From contig JARSSP010000041.1 of the NCBI GenBank assembly GCA_029624675.1, forward strand, positions 277,234 through 341,233: a stretch of 64,000 bases of DNA, read 5' to 3'. This DNA comes from Candidatus Contendibacter sp. (GTDB taxonomy: Bacteria > Pseudomonadota > Gammaproteobacteria > Competibacterales > Competibacteraceae). The notes under the pieces are model-generated. The model was not told the origin of the DNA. It worked only from the letters and a program-made list of their open reading frames with translations, and ran no database searches. Position numbers and translations under genes: made by a program. Numbering within the stretch: the stretch's first letter is position 1; each line of letters begins with the position of its first letter. Of the stretch, positions 26,528 to 36,489 are shown one piece after another.

Positions 26528-28006
26528 TTACGGCGCATCCCGTTTGGGAACTGGCAGGCCCTGGGCGATGGCCTCGGCCCTGATCTGCTTGAGGCGAGCG
26601 CGCAACTGGGCTTCCTGATTAGGCGAAAGGCCCGGGTTTCTGAGACCCTGTTCAAGCTGTTCGATGGCGGGCAGCAGTTCGCCATTCAGATAGTAGTGTT
26701 CGGCCATGGTGGCGTGAGTCGCCGCCACATCGCCGGAACGCTGCGCCGCCTGGGCGTAGCTGGCGTACAGCGTCGGATCGTTGGGCCGTCGGCGCAGATG
26801 CGGTTGCAGCAGGCGCATGGCCAGCTTGGGATCGCCCTGGGTGGCCAAGGCGCGGCCATAGTGCATCGCTAGGGTAAAATCATCGGGATAGATCTGCCGC
26901 GCTTCCTCGAACAGCCGCCAGCCCTGGGACCGATCCTCCCGCGCCAGCGCCAACTCGGCGGCCTCGATCCGAAAGGCCAGCCGGTCGGGATCACTTTTGA
27001 GCAAGCGATTGATTTGTTGCTGGGCATCGCCATAGCGGCCGGCCTGGCGCAGCGCCAGCGCGTAGGCGTAACGCTCAGCGGTTTCGCTGGCGTAGCTGCC
27101 CTTGGCGAGCGTGGTTTCGAGATCGCGGATCAGGGAATTATTGTCGTCGGTCGCCAATACCCGTACCCGCGCCTTGATCAAGTCATAGGCTTTGCGGTCG
27201 CGCGGCGCGGTCCGCCGCGCCGGTGGAATGTCGATCCGGTCCTGGGTATCGGCGGCGCGGCTTTCCGGGCGCGGGTGGGTCAACAACATTTCCGGAACCC
27301 GGTTGCGCGCCTCGCCGCCCGCCATGCGCTCCAGCTTGGCGAAAAAGTCGCTCATGCCCCGGGGATCGAACCCGGCCCTGGCCAAAAACTGCATGCCGAT
27401 CCGGTCGGCCTCTTGTTCGTTGGCGCGGGTGAAGCTGATCTGATGCTGGGCGCCAGCGGCCATGGTCCCGACCATCGCCGCCTGCCCCGCCTGCTTGCTG
27501 GCCGCCGCCAGCGCCGCTCCGGCGACCATGGCGGCCGCCATCGGGAGGGTCATCCGCTTCATGTCGGCAATGGCGCGGACGATGTGACGTTGGGAGACGT
27601 GGGCGATTTCGTGAGCGATCACGCCAGCCAGTTCGTCTTCCCGCTGGGTGGCTAGCAATAGACCGGCATTGACGCCAATGAAATTGTGTGGCAGGGCGAA
27701 GGCGTTGATGCTGGAATCGCGGACCATGAAGAAGGTGAACGGCACGCCGTTCTGGTCGGCATAGGCAACGATGCTCTGACCAATGGAATTGAGATACTCG
27801 TTCGCCTGGACATCGTCCACCACCGCGCCGCGCGCGCGCAGTTGTCGCATGATCTCCAACCCCATCCGCTGCTCCTCGTCGGGGCCAAAATAGGCTTGGG
27901 AGGGGTCGCCGATGTCTGGCAGGCGGATGGATTGGGCAGTGGACCGAGCGGCGGGCGCCAGCGCGAGGATCAGGCTCAGGCTTAGGAGCAAAAGACGTGG
28001 AGGCAT
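26528..28006 (-). CDS. bepA: BepA-like periplasmic M48 metalloprotease with TPRs
   Basis: Zinc protease/chaperone family that looks after beta-barrel outer-membrane protein assembly. From the ATG at 28006 the protein has 492 residues and a signal peptide (MPPRLLLLSLSLILALAPAA...STAQ). The zinc motif is VIAHEIAHVSQRHIV near residue 130, with the third ligand in NEQEADRIGMQFLARAGFDP. TPR-like helices fill about residues 300-470. The frame open to 28174 encodes only GC-rich leader-less sequence and is rejected. Confidence 0.9.
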   Translation of the reverse strand: MPPRLLLLSLSLILALAPAARSTAQSIRLPDIGDPSQAYFGPDEEQRMGLEIMRQLRARGAVVDDVQANEYLNSIGQSIVAYADQNGVPFTFFMVRDSSINAFALPHNFIGVNAGLLLATQREDELAGVIAHEIAHVSQRHIVRAIADMKRMTLPMAAAMVAGAALAAASKQAGQAAMVGTMAAGAQHQISFTRANEQEADRIGMQFLARAGFDPRGMSDFFAKLERMAGGEARNRVPEMLLTHPRPESRAADTQDRIDIPPARRTAPRDRKAYDLIKARVRVLATDDNNSLIRDLETTLAKGSYASETAERYAYALALRQAGRYGDAQQQINRLLKSDPDRLAFRIEAAELALAREDRSQGWRLFEEARQIYPDDFTLAMHYGRALATQGDPKLAMRLLQPHLRRRPNDPTLYASYAQAAQRSGDVAATHATMAEHYYLNGELLPAIEQLEQGLRNPGLSPNQEAQLRARLKQIRAEAIAQGLPVPKRDAP

Positions 28007-28116
28007 GGACTTTTCGGCGGGCAGGATAGTCGACGATAAGACTGGGAAAACCGCCGCGCGTTCCCCCGGGAAGGCGGGAATTCTTGATGGAGCCCAAACA
28101 CGATGGGCAGCCTGCG

Positions 28117-28548
28117 CTAGCGCTTGAACGCCAAAATCAAGACCCCACCCGCCACGAGGGCCATACCCAGCCACTCACGCGCGGAAGGTCGCTCGCCAAG
28201 AAACACGACCGAGAACATTGCGACGAGAACCAGGCTGAATTTGTCCACGGGCGCTACCTTGGAGGCATCGCCCATTTGAAGCGCGCGAAAGTAGCAAGCC
28301 CAAGAGGCGCCGGTCGCCAAAGCGGACAAACTGAGAAATAGCCATGTATTGGCCGAAAGCGCGGATGGATCGCTCCATTTACCCGTCAATCCAATGAAAC
28401 CAAACAGCACAAGGACAACGATGACGGTGCGAATCAACGTGGCAAGATCGGAATCAACGCCTTGGATACCTATCTTTGCCAGGATAGTGGTCAGAGCGGC
28501 AAAAACGGCTGACAGCACCGCCCAAAAGAACCAGCCGTTCGATACCAT
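28117..28548 (-). CDS. Small EamA-family membrane protein
   Basis: A 143-residue protein with about five transmembrane segments, one EamA unit rather than the usual two: WFFWAVLSAVFAALTTILAK, LATLIRTVIVVLVLFGFIGL, a WLFLSLSALATGASWACYFR stretch, FSLVLVAMFSVVFLGERPS and WLGMALVAGGVLILAFKR. The VAPVDKFSLVLVAMF pattern is typical of single-domain EamA (TIGR00688-like) proteins, which probably act as dimers. Transport substrate is unknown. Confidence 0.85.
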   Translation of the reverse strand: MVSNGWFFWAVLSAVFAALTTILAKIGIQGVDSDLATLIRTVIVVLVLFGFIGLTGKWSDPSALSANTWLFLSLSALATGASWACYFRALQMGDASKVAPVDKFSLVLVAMFSVVFLGERPSAREWLGMALVAGGVLILAFKR

Positions 28549-28591
28549 ATTTCAGCATCCGTGAAGCCATTTTTCGGCGCACCTTTTCAAG

Positions 28592-28941
28592 TCAGACTGC
28601 AACAATTTTTTGGGCCTGAACCCGTGGATGCCAACGCCCTGCTGCGATACGCCGCCGAACGTAACCTGCATACGATTCAGGTGAGCGAACGCGTTTGGCT
28701 TTGTGACGTGTTTGATTGCAAAAGCGGCACGCGGCCACAATGTTGGCGACTTCATTGCAACCACCTTGCGATACCGGAAGCAAATGCTCTGCCGTGCACT
28801 GCCGCTGACGCGCAGCCGTAACAGTGATATCGAAGAGCTGCGCGAACTGCGCGCAGTCTGTAATCCACATTTGAGGTAACAGCACAGGCCGGACTGACGA
28901 ACGAAAGCTAACTGACGAAGGCGGCGAATCGATTTTGACAT
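28592..28941 (-). pseudogene. Frameshifted HNH endonuclease
   Basis: Starts MSKSIRRLRQLAFVRQSGLCCY, then the frame shifts near 28880 and the family continues as LPQMWITDC, QCTAEHLLPVSQGGCNEVAN with IVAACRFCNQTRHK, and ends GRWHP. HNH nucleases of this group normally have a CxxC pair just where the shift occurs, and only part of it remains. The core AEHL and CRFCN zinc/metal elements survive. An N-terminal-only or C-terminal-only product would be inactive, so it is called broken; a sequencing error cannot be excluded. Confidence 0.7.
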
Positions 28942-29251
28942 ACGAGCTCCAGGAAATTGTGGGAGCCCCGTATCATCCGGATGTGGGTATCAGAGGGTGA
29001 GCTAGTACGGGCTCAGCCCGACAGCCACAAATCAATGCCGAGAGTATTTGGCATTGCCGCCGCAGCTTTTGTATCACGTCCGGTCACGGATGGCAATTAC
29101 CTTTAGCATCGCCGATGCACGATCCTTAGCGTCACAGAAACGAGTTGCTCAATAAAAAAGCATAAAAGATCAGTAGTTATGAATGTCAAGCTCAGGTTGC
29201 TTGATCCATCGGCCCGATTCGGCGCCATATCGCATCCAACGCCAGCAACCC
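28942..29251. other. Non-coding gap, nothing recognised
   Basis: These 310 bp lie between the upstream end of the HNH pseudogene and the 3' end of the HAD gene. No frame with family resemblance, RNA gene or strong hairpin was seen. The composition is lower in GC than the flanks. Confidence 0.5.
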
Positions 29252-29989
29252 TTAGAAACACCCGCCCCAGGTTTCGCGCTGAATCTGACTGTTTTTCGGC
29301 ACCAGGGCGAAATCGCAGGCACGCAAAAACGGAATATCGGTCAGGCTGTCCCCAGCGCCGAGGGTGACGATGGGGCCGTCCCGCTCCAACTCCATCGCCA
29401 CCTGGCGCACGGCATCGTGTTTTTGCGCGCCCCGGACCACCACCGCCAAATTGGCGCCGTTGCGATGCAAGGCCAGTTCTGGTGGCAAGCCAAACTCCTC
29501 CAGCCGCGCCCACGCGCCGGCCAGTACCTCACCCTCTTCGTTGGCCTTGACCGAGACGTAGGTCAGCCACTCGTCCACCAGATGGCAAGTCACCCGGTAG
29601 CCACCCGCCACCGCGCCGGCGCTGAGGTGGGCGGCGACCTCCCGCAACAGCGGTTGCGCGGCCATCAACAGCGGCCTTATTTGATCGTGCCACCAAGCCG
29701 GCAATGCGCCATCGGGTTGGCGAATCACCGCGCCGTGATGGGTGACGCGCCAGGAGGTGAATGCAATCGCCACTCGCGCCAGCGCCGCGTCGGTGCGGCC
29801 GGTCACCGGAATCACCGTGCCCTGTTCCAGCCAGAACTCCAGCAACCGCCGCTGGGCGCGGGTCATGAACGACAGCGCCTGGCCAGCGCGATCCACCGCC
29901 GCCGGTTGCACCGGCTCGCCGGGTGGGCACTTCGGCGCGGTTTGCAAGATCGTGTCGTCGAGATCGAGAAAGATCACGATGCGCGGCAT
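29252..29989 (-). CDS. HAD-superfamily phosphatase of a PRTase/TRSP module
   Basis: A 245-residue haloacid-dehalogenase-fold hydrolase. Motif I is FLDLDDTILQT, motif II VIPVTGRTDAALA, and motif IV VTLGAGDSLTDIPFLRACD, as in sugar-phosphatase (Cof-like) HADs. The start at 29989 gives MPRIVIFLDLDDT; a longer frame to 30214 runs inside the neighbour and is rejected. The gene overlaps the upstream PRTase-TRSP gene by 16 bp. In the Ter-associated biosynthetic modules described in the literature, a HAD phosphatase accompanies PRTase-TRSP proteins, which fits this pair. Confidence 0.85.
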   Translation of the reverse strand: MPRIVIFLDLDDTILQTAPKCPPGEPVQPAAVDRAGQALSFMTRAQRRLLEFWLEQGTVIPVTGRTDAALARVAIAFTSWRVTHHGAVIRQPDGALPAWWHDQIRPLLMAAQPLLREVAAHLSAGAVAGGYRVTCHLVDEWLTYVSVKANEEGEVLAGAWARLEEFGLPPELALHRNGANLAVVVRGAQKHDAVRQVAMELERDGPIVTLGAGDSLTDIPFLRACDFALVPKNSQIQRETWGGCF

Positions 29990-31098
29990 GGTTCCTCCAC
30001 CGTCAGCGCCAGGCCGCCGATCAGGCTGGGCAGCGGATGCGCCGCCAGCATGGCGGGATGCTCGTAAACGACGACCGGCAACCGATCCGGATCGAGGTTG
30101 TAAAGATAATTGGGAATGCCGTCGCCGTAATGGTCTTGAAATTCTCGACGGCTGGCGATGGCGTCGCCGACCAGGATCGGCGAACGGGTGGTGGACTGGA
30201 AACGCACGTCCCAACCTTCCTCCTCCAGCGCCAGCGCCAAGCGAAACGGGGTATAGGTGTATTCACCGGTGCCGATGATCGTCAACGGCTGGCCGCGCGG
30301 GCAAACCGGCCAGCCGGGCGAACGCCAGCGACCGGCGATCAGTCCGACCCGCGCCGGGTCGGCCACGAGATTGTCGTGGTGGCGAGCCACATCCACCACG
30401 ACTTGGGGCAACGTCGGCGGCGGAAACGCCGAATCCGGCTCAAAGTGAAATTCGCCTTCGACCAGCGCCGGAAAGCGCAATGGTCGTCGCAACAGCACGG
30501 CCAACTCCCGGCGGCGCGCGTCGCTCAGCCAGTTGGTGATACATACCAGCACAATCCGTTCGACGCCGGGATTGCACTCCACATAAGCCCGCGCCAGTTC
30601 CATCAGGGTGCGGCCCGTGGAAATCTCGTCGTCCACCAGCACCAGAGTTCGCGCCGCCCGGAACAAGGGCTGCAATGCCCGCTCGGGCAGATAGACCGCG
30701 TGCTCCGGCGCATGGCTATGACATTCGTCGAAACCGAACGCCAGGGGGCGCGACAGGCGACAACGGGTGGTTTGCAGGTACAGGATGTCGTCGCGCCCAG
30801 CTTGCAACGCCGCTTCCTCGGCCACGCCACGCCCCAACGCGGTGGCGGTTTCCGCCATGCCGATCACCAGCAGCGGCCCTGGTAAATCGGCAATCTGGGT
30901 CGCGAGCCGAGCGTGAATCTCGCGCATGACCGTGGGCCGAACCGGCCAGTGCTTGCCCAACACCTTGCTGACGAACAGATACAGCCGTCGGGGATTCTGG
31001 CGGGTGGCGCAGGCCAGGCAGCGTTCCAGCGGCCATTCCTCGCGCCGGACGATCACGGTCAATCGTCCGGCCTGAATCGGCAGCATCAGGGTTCGCAT
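29974..31098 (-). CDS. Phosphoribosyltransferase with C-terminal TRSP domain
   Basis: A 374-residue protein. The N-terminal PRTase part (about 1-230) has the PRPP-binding loop LVLVDDEISTGRTLMELARA. The C-terminal TRSP domain (about 260-370) shows GEYTYTPFRLALALEEEGWD and the defining QSTTRSP signature. Such proteins are known from tellurite-resistance (Ter)-linked operons predicted to make a modified nucleoside-like compound. Here there are no terD-type or ATP-grasp genes in the window. It starts 12 bp after the glycosyltransferase gene, so GT, PRTase-TRSP and HAD form an operon. Confidence 0.85.
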   Translation of the reverse strand: MRTLMLPIQAGRLTVIVRREEWPLERCLACATRQNPRRLYLFVSKVLGKHWPVRPTVMREIHARLATQIADLPGPLLVIGMAETATALGRGVAEEAALQAGRDDILYLQTTRCRLSRPLAFGFDECHSHAPEHAVYLPERALQPLFRAARTLVLVDDEISTGRTLMELARAYVECNPGVERIVLVCITNWLSDARRRELAVLLRRPLRFPALVEGEFHFEPDSAFPPPTLPQVVVDVARHHDNLVADPARVGLIAGRWRSPGWPVCPRGQPLTIIGTGEYTYTPFRLALALEEEGWDVRFQSTTRSPILVGDAIASRREFQDHYGDGIPNYLYNLDPDRLPVVVYEHPAMLAAHPLPSLIGGLALTVEEPCRAS

Positions 31099-31110
31099 CG
31101 TCCGTTCGCG

Positions 31111-32103
31111 TCAGACCAAATCGTTCAGGATGGTCCGGATTCGATGACCGTAGGTGTGCTCCGCCAGCACCCGCTGGCGGCCCGCCTCGGCGACATGGGT
31201 ACCGAAGGCAGGCTCGCGCCGTAGCCGGGCCACCAGTACGTTAAGTTCCTCACGATCCCGATACACCAGAATTTCCCGGCCCGGCTCAAAGCACAGCGGC
31301 AGATCGGGCAAATCGTCGTTCAGCACCGGGGCGCCACAGGCCAGCGGTTCGAAGCTGCGTTGATTCAAGCCATGCTCCACGTTCGCCTCGTTACGGACGT
31401 TGAGCACGGCAAAATGGCGTTGGTAAAGCCAGATCAGATGCGCTCGGCCGATTTTGCGATTGCTCACCCGATGGAAGCCGTCGCGCGCCAGCTCGCTCCA
31501 GTCGGTGCCCACGATCCGAGCCGGTGTATCCAAGCTCCGCACCACGGTTTCGCGGAATTCGGTGCGGCTGGCGACGAACAGCAGTTCGGCGCGGCGCGCG
31601 ACGGGACTCGGCCGGAATCGCTCTGGATCGACCGCCAGCGGCAAATAACGGCCGGGCGCGGTAAAACCGGCGGCATCGGCGTCCTGGAAAAAACGGGTGT
31701 CGGTGTAATAAAGCCGGTCGCAGCAATCCGCCCGCTCCCGGCCATCCATCGGAAAACGGTCGCCCACCAGTCCCGCGATCCGTGGCCGCCAAGGCAAGCC
31801 GTGCAGAATCCGGTAATAATCCAGTGGCACGCCGAACACACCCGTCACGACCACCAGGTCCGGGCGAAAATCCATCAGCGTCCGCTCGAACCGGGCCAGC
31901 ATCCAGCCGGTGGTCGCCGCGTCGCGGCCTTGCCACTTGGCGCGCAGACGCGATCTCAGGGTATCTCCGTTGATCGCAAAAACATGCGTGACGACCCCAT
32001 CCAGATGGGCGCAGGCGCGATGCAGGTTCTCTAGCCATAGCACCAGGCTGCCGCGCTTGCCAAGCAATAGAATACGGGTGGACGGCTGAACGGCGGCCAT
32101 CAT
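31111..32103 (-). CDS. CgeB-like glycosyltransferase
   Basis: A GT-B-fold protein resembling the CgeB/Glyco_trans_1_2 family. The C-terminal half carries the typical pattern NVRNEANVEHGLNQRSFEPL followed by ACGAPVLNDDLPDLPLCFEP and the LVYRDREELNVLVARL tail with EHTYGHR. The N-terminal half has an alternating hydrophobic fold start STRILLLGKRGSLVLWLENL. The ATG at 32103 is preferred; a GTG at 32145 would add 14 residues. Donor and acceptor are unknown. It heads the operon with the PRTase-TRSP and HAD genes. Confidence 0.8.
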   Translation of the reverse strand: MMAAVQPSTRILLLGKRGSLVLWLENLHRACAHLDGVVTHVFAINGDTLRSRLRAKWQGRDAATTGWMLARFERTLMDFRPDLVVVTGVFGVPLDYYRILHGLPWRPRIAGLVGDRFPMDGRERADCCDRLYYTDTRFFQDADAAGFTAPGRYLPLAVDPERFRPSPVARRAELLFVASRTEFRETVVRSLDTPARIVGTDWSELARDGFHRVSNRKIGRAHLIWLYQRHFAVLNVRNEANVEHGLNQRSFEPLACGAPVLNDDLPDLPLCFEPGREILVYRDREELNVLVARLRREPAFGTHVAEAGRQRVLAEHTYGHRIRTILNDLV

Positions 32104-32245
32104 GGCGTCGCTGCCCGTCCAGCCAAGGCCCGCGAGCGATTCCACTCACGAGCATGATTCGGATTCATCGCGCTCCCGCTATATTTTTTTGCCATAGTCC
32201 GGTAATACTAAAACAGCCTTATCCACCTTTACCGAGGAGATCCGC

Positions 32246-33262
32246 ATGAATCCACTCAAAACCTTCACGACCGTCACCATCTTGCTGCTGACCGCGTCCG
32301 GCGCCGCCCACGCCGGCACCACCCTCGACGCCATCAAGAAGAACGGCTTCATCAAGTGCGGCGTCAGCGATGGCCTGCCCGGTTTTTCCTTTGCCGAAAA
32401 GGGTAACTATAACGGCATCGACGTGGATGTGTGTCGCGCCGTCGCCGCCGCCGTGTTCGGCGATCCCACCAAGATCAAGTTCACCCCACTGACCGCCAAG
32501 GAACGCCTAACCGCCCTGCAATCGGGCGAAATCGACGTGCTGTCCCGCAACACTACCTGGACCTCCAGCCGCGATTCCGCCCAGGGGCTGAATTTCACCG
32601 GCGTCACCTATTACGACGGCCAAGGCTTCCTGGTCAACAAGAAACTGGGCATCAAGAGCGCCAAGCAACTGGATGGCGCGACCGTGTGCGTCCAGGCGGG
32701 CACCACCACGGAATTGAATCTGAGCGATTACTTCCGCACCAACAAGATGAAACTCACTCCCATCACCTACGATAAGTCCGACGAAAGCGCCAAATCACTG
32801 GAAGCGGGCCGTTGCGACGTGCTGACCTCGGACCAGTCGCAGTTGTACGCCCAGCGCATCAAGCTGGCCAAGCCGGATGAGTACATCGTGCTACCGGAGG
32901 TGATCTCCAAGGAACCCCTGGGACCGGTGGTCCGCCACGGCGACGACGACTGGTTCGATATCGTCAAATGGACGCTGTTCGTCATGGTCAACGCCGAAGA
33001 ACTGGGCGTCAATTCCAAGAACGTTGAGGAGATGAAAAAATCCACCAATCCCGATGTGAAGCGGCTACTGGGCGTTGAGGGTGACAAGGGCAAGGATTTT
33101 GGTTTGGCGAACGACTGGATGGCGGTCGTGATCAAGCAAGTCGGCAATTACGGCGAAATCTTTGAGCGCAACGTTGGTCAGGGCAGCCCCTTGAAGATCC
33201 AACGGGGTTTGAACGCGCTATGGAATCAGGGTGGCCTGCAATACGCGCCGCCGGTCCGATAA
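32246..33262 (+). CDS. aapJ: General L-amino-acid ABC transporter, periplasmic binding protein
   Basis: The 338-residue protein has a signal peptide (MNPLKTFTTVTILLLTASGAAHAG) and the polar amino-acid binding (SBP_bac_3) fold: LDAIKKNGFIKCGVSDGLPG, GIDVDVCRAVAAAVFGD, FTPLTAKERLTALQSGEIDV, DGQGFLVNKKLGIKSAKQLD and VCVQAGTTTELNL. AGGAG precedes the ATG. It heads aapJQMP. The 145 bp before aapQ hold only repeat-like AGCCTTTAGCC triplication. Confidence 0.93.
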   Translation: MNPLKTFTTVTILLLTASGAAHAGTTLDAIKKNGFIKCGVSDGLPGFSFAEKGNYNGIDVDVCRAVAAAVFGDPTKIKFTPLTAKERLTALQSGEIDVLSRNTTWTSSRDSAQGLNFTGVTYYDGQGFLVNKKLGIKSAKQLDGATVCVQAGTTTELNLSDYFRTNKMKLTPITYDKSDESAKSLEAGRCDVLTSDQSQLYAQRIKLAKPDEYIVLPEVISKEPLGPVVRHGDDDWFDIVKWTLFVMVNAEELGVNSKNVEEMKKSTNPDVKRLLGVEGDKGKDFGLANDWMAVVIKQVGNYGEIFERNVGQGSPLKIQRGLNALWNQGGLQYAPPVR

Positions 33263-33406
33263 GGAAGGCAAAAGGTACAGGCGGGGAAAGAGCCGAGTTC
33301 GTTCCCCGCGTTGACTTTTCTCCCCCTTGCGCGGCATTGAAGGTTAGCAACCTGCCACCCTTGGCCTTTAGCCTTTAGCCTTTAGCCTCCTTTCCCAAGG
33401 AACCCC

Positions 33407-34588
33407 ATGGCTGAGCACGCCCCCGCCCCGGTCAAACCGCCGTTCTGGAACGACCCCTGGATTCGAGCGATTCTGTTCCAAGCCATCGCCCTCGTGGTCA
33501 CCATCGCCTTCGGGCTGTATATTTTCGACAACACCCAAGCTAACCTGCGCCGGCTCGGCATCGCCTCCGGTTTCGACTTTCTCTCTTCGCCATCCGGTTT
33601 CGACATCATCCAAAGTCTGATTCCGTATTCGGCAACTTCTAGCTACGGCCGGGTGTTCTGGGTCGCCCTGCTGAACACCTTGCTGGTGTCGGCGCTGGGC
33701 ATCGTCCTAGCCACCCTGCTCGGTTTCGTGATCGGCATCGCCCGCCTCTCCAAAAACTGGCTGATTTCCCGGTTGGCGCTGGTCTACATCGAAACCTTTC
33801 GCAATATCCCCCTCCTGCTGCAAATCTTCTTCTGGTACTTCGCCGTGCTGCGGGCGATGCCGGCCCCCCGGCAAAGCTTGAACCTGGGGGACATGGTGTT
33901 CCTGAATATCCGCGGGCTCTACCTGCCAGCGCCCGAATTCCAAACCGGTTTCGGCTGGGTGTTGGCGGCGTTCGGGATCACGGTCGTGCTGACCGTGCTA
34001 CTGGCGCGCTGGGCGCGGCGCCGACAGCGGGCGACCGGCCGGCAGTTCCCCATCTTCTCGATCGCGCTGGCGCTACTGTTGGGTCTGCCATTGCTGACGT
34101 TCTGGCTAGCCGGTTCGCCGCTGGTCTGGCAAATCCCGGAATTGCAGGGCTTCAACTTCCGGGGCGGCTGGGTGATCATCCCGGAAATGGCGTCGCTGCT
34201 GCTGGCGCTGACCATCTACACCGCCACCTTCATCGCCGAGATCGTCCGCGCCGGCATCCAGGCGGTCAGCCACGGTCAGACCGAAGCGTCGCTCTCGCTG
34301 GGACTCACTTCCAGCCTGACCCTGCGCCTGATCATCCTGCCGCAGGCGCTGCGGGTGATCATCCCGCCGCTGACCAATCAGTACCTCAATTTGACCAAGA
34401 ACTCCTCGCTGGCCGCCGCCATCGGCTATCCCGATCTGGTCTCCGCCTTTGCCGGCACCGTGCTCAACCAGACCGGCCAGGCCATCGAGTGCATCGCCAT
34501 CACCATGGCGGTCTACCTCACCATCAGCCTACTGATTTCCCTCATGATGAACTGGTACAACCGGCGGGTCGCGCTGGTGGAGCGGTGA
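33407..34588 (+). CDS. aapQ: General L-amino-acid ABC transporter, permease
   Basis: Inner-membrane permease of the HisMQ type, 393 residues and about eight transmembrane segments, including the extended N-terminal part typical for AapQ. The ABC contact loop (EAA motif) is QAVSHGQTEASLSLGLTSSL, followed by LRLIILPQALRVIIPPLTNQ and NLTKNSSLAAAIGYPDLVS. The next gene, aapM, begins 3 bp later. Confidence 0.93.
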   Translation: MAEHAPAPVKPPFWNDPWIRAILFQAIALVVTIAFGLYIFDNTQANLRRLGIASGFDFLSSPSGFDIIQSLIPYSATSSYGRVFWVALLNTLLVSALGIVLATLLGFVIGIARLSKNWLISRLALVYIETFRNIPLLLQIFFWYFAVLRAMPAPRQSLNLGDMVFLNIRGLYLPAPEFQTGFGWVLAAFGITVVLTVLLARWARRRQRATGRQFPIFSIALALLLGLPLLTFWLAGSPLVWQIPELQGFNFRGGWVIIPEMASLLLALTIYTATFIAEIVRAGIQAVSHGQTEASLSLGLTSSLTLRLIILPQALRVIIPPLTNQYLNLTKNSSLAAAIGYPDLVSAFAGTVLNQTGQAIECIAITMAVYLTISLLISLMMNWYNRRVALVER

Positions 34589-34591
34589 CCG

Positions 34592-35698
34592 ATGCCCGAA
34601 CCCCGCGTTCCACACTCCAATCTCCCGCCGCCGACCAGTACGACCGGCGTCGTCGGCTGGCTGCGCCGCAGCCTGTTCTCCTCGCCGCTCAACGCCGTCC
34701 TGACCCTCCTAGCGGTTTACCTGCTCTACGTCACTCTGCCGCCGCTGTTGCGCTGGGCGTTCCTGGATGCGGCCTGGAGCGGTGAAGACCGTGAAGCTTG
34801 CCGCTCCGGCGGAGCCTGCTGGGTCTTCATCCGGGTCCACCTCGACCAATTCCTATACGGCTTTTACCCGGACGAGCAACGCTGGCGCGTGAACGCCGCC
34901 GTCTTGCTGCTAATCCTGGGGGCGGCGCCGCTGTTCGTGCGCACCGTATCCAGCAAATTCAAGGTCCGTCTGGGTCTGGGGCTGCTGATCGCCTATCCCT
35001 TGGTCGCCTTCGTATTGCTCAAGGGCGGGATGATCGGCTTGCCCGTGGTGGATACCAGCCAGTGGGGCGGGCTGTTGCTGACCCTGGTGATCGCGGGAGT
35101 CGGCATGACCGCCGCTCTGCCGCTGGGCGTGTTGCTGGCGCTGGGCCGGCGCTCGCGGATGCCGGCCATCCAGACCCTGTGCGTGACCTTCATCGAATTC
35201 TGGCGCGGCGTACCGTTGATCACCGTGCTGTTCATGTCCTCGGTCATGCTGCCGCTGTTTCTGCCGGCCGGCATGAACTTCGACAAGCTGCTGCGGGCGC
35301 TGATCGGCGTCACCCTGTTCCAGGGCGCCTACATGGCCGAGGTGGTGCGTGGCGGCCTGCAAGCCATCCCCAAGGGTCAGTTCGAGGCCGCCGCCGCCCT
35401 GGGGCTGGGCTATTGGAAAACCATGGGACTGATCGTGCTGCCGCAGGCGTTGAAGCTGGTCATCCCCGGCATCGTCAACACCTTCATCGCCCTGTTCAAG
35501 GATACCTCGCTGGTGTTGATCATCGGTCTGTTCGATCTGATGAACATCGTCCACAACGCTACCACCAATCCGGCCTGGCTGGGTTTCTCCACCGAGGGCT
35601 ATGTCTTCGCCGCCACCGTCTATTGGCTGTTCTGCTTCAGCATGTCGCGCTACAGTCAGAACCTGGAAAAACATCTGTATACCGGCCACAAGCGTTAG
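34592..35698 (+). CDS. aapM: General L-amino-acid ABC transporter, permease
   Basis: Partner permease of AapQ, 368 residues. The EAA loop is [20 protein letters not shown] followed by [20 protein letters not shown] and [18 protein letters not shown]. The long insert between the first two membrane segments (about 50-90, with [14 protein letters not shown]) is usual for AapM. It is followed after 11 bp by the ATPase gene. Confidence 0.93.
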   Translation: MPEPRVPHSNLPPPTSTTGVVGWLRRSLFSSPLNAVLTLLAVYLLYVTLPPLLRWAFLDAAWSGEDREACRSGGACWVFIRVHLDQFLYGFYPDEQRWRVNAAVLLLILGAAPLFVRTVSSKFKVRLGLGLLIAYPLVAFVLLKGGMIGLPVVDTSQWGGLLLTLVIAGVGMTAALPLGVLLALGRRSRMPAIQTLCVTFIEFWRGVPLITVLFMSSVMLPLFLPAGMNFDKLLRALIGVTLFQGAYMAEVVRGGLQAIPKGQFEAAAALGLGYWKTMGLIVLPQALKLVIPGIVNTFIALFKDTSLVLIIGLFDLMNIVHNATTNPAWLGFSTEGYVFAATVYWLFCFSMSRYSQNLEKHLYTGHKR

Positions 35699-35709
35699 GA
35701 AGCCACCCG

Positions 35710-36489
35710 ATGACCGAACCCTCCGTCTCTCCCACCGTCAAGCCGCTATCCGACCAGATCATGATCCGGATGGAAGCGATCCACAAATGGTATGGCGCCT
35801 TTCATGTCCTCAAGGATATCAATCTGACCGTCCGCAAGGGCGAACGCATCGTGGTCTGCGGTCCATCCGGCTCGGGCAAATCGACCACCATCCGCTGCAT
35901 CAACCGCCTGGAGGAGTACCAGCGCGGCCGGATCGTGGTGGACGGCCAGGAACTGAGCAACGACGTGAAGCAGATCGAACGGATCCGCCGCGAGGTTGGC
36001 ATGGTGTTCCAGCATTTCAATCTGTTTCCACACCTGACCGTGCTGGAAAACTGCACGTTGGGGCCGATCTGGGTCCGCAAGCTGCCGCGTCGGCAGGCCG
36101 AGGAAATCGCCATGCGCTACCTGGAACGGGTCAGGATTCCCGAGCAGGCCAACAAGTATCCGGGGCAACTTTCGGGCGGCCAGCAGCAACGGGTCGCCAT
36201 CGCCCGCAGTCTGTGCATGAATCCCAAGATCATGCTGTTCGACGAGCCGACCTCGGCGCTGGACCCAGAGATGATCAAGGAGGTACTGGACACCATGGTG
36301 ACGCTGGCCGAGGACGGCATGACCATGATCTGCGTCACCCACGAAATGGGTTTCGCCAAGACCGTGGCACACCGGGTCATCTTCATGGATGGCGGCGAGA
36401 TCATCGAGGAAAAACCGCCGGAGGAATTTTTCACCCACCCCGAGTCCGAGCGGACCAAGCTGTTCCTCAGCCAGATTCTGCATCACTAA
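35710..36489 (+). CDS. aapP: General L-amino-acid ABC transporter, ATPase
   Basis: Cytoplasmic ATPase, 259 residues. Walker A is [20 protein letters not shown], the Q-loop [11 protein letters not shown], the signature [15 protein letters not shown], Walker [15 protein letters not shown] and the switch His in CVTHEMGF. It closes the aapJQMP operon. A longer frame from 34798 is a shadow of aapM. Confidence 0.95.
   Translation: MTEPSVSPTVKPLSDQIMIRMEAIHKWYGAFHVLKDINLTVRKGERIVVCGPSGSGKSTTIRCINRLEEYQRGRIVVDGQELSNDVKQIERIRREVGMVFQHFNLFPHLTVLENCTLGPIWVRKLPRRQAEEIAMRYLERVRIPEQANKYPGQLSGGQQQRVAIARSLCMNPKIMLFDEPTSALDPEMIKEVLDTMVTLAEDGMTMICVTHEMGFAKTVAHRVIFMDGGEIIEEKPPEEFFTHPESERTKLFLSQILHH

Noticed and set aside
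34798..36489. A 563-codon frame ending in aapP
   Set aside because: Its first 300 residues are an out-of-frame reading of aapM; aapP starts at the ATG at 35710.
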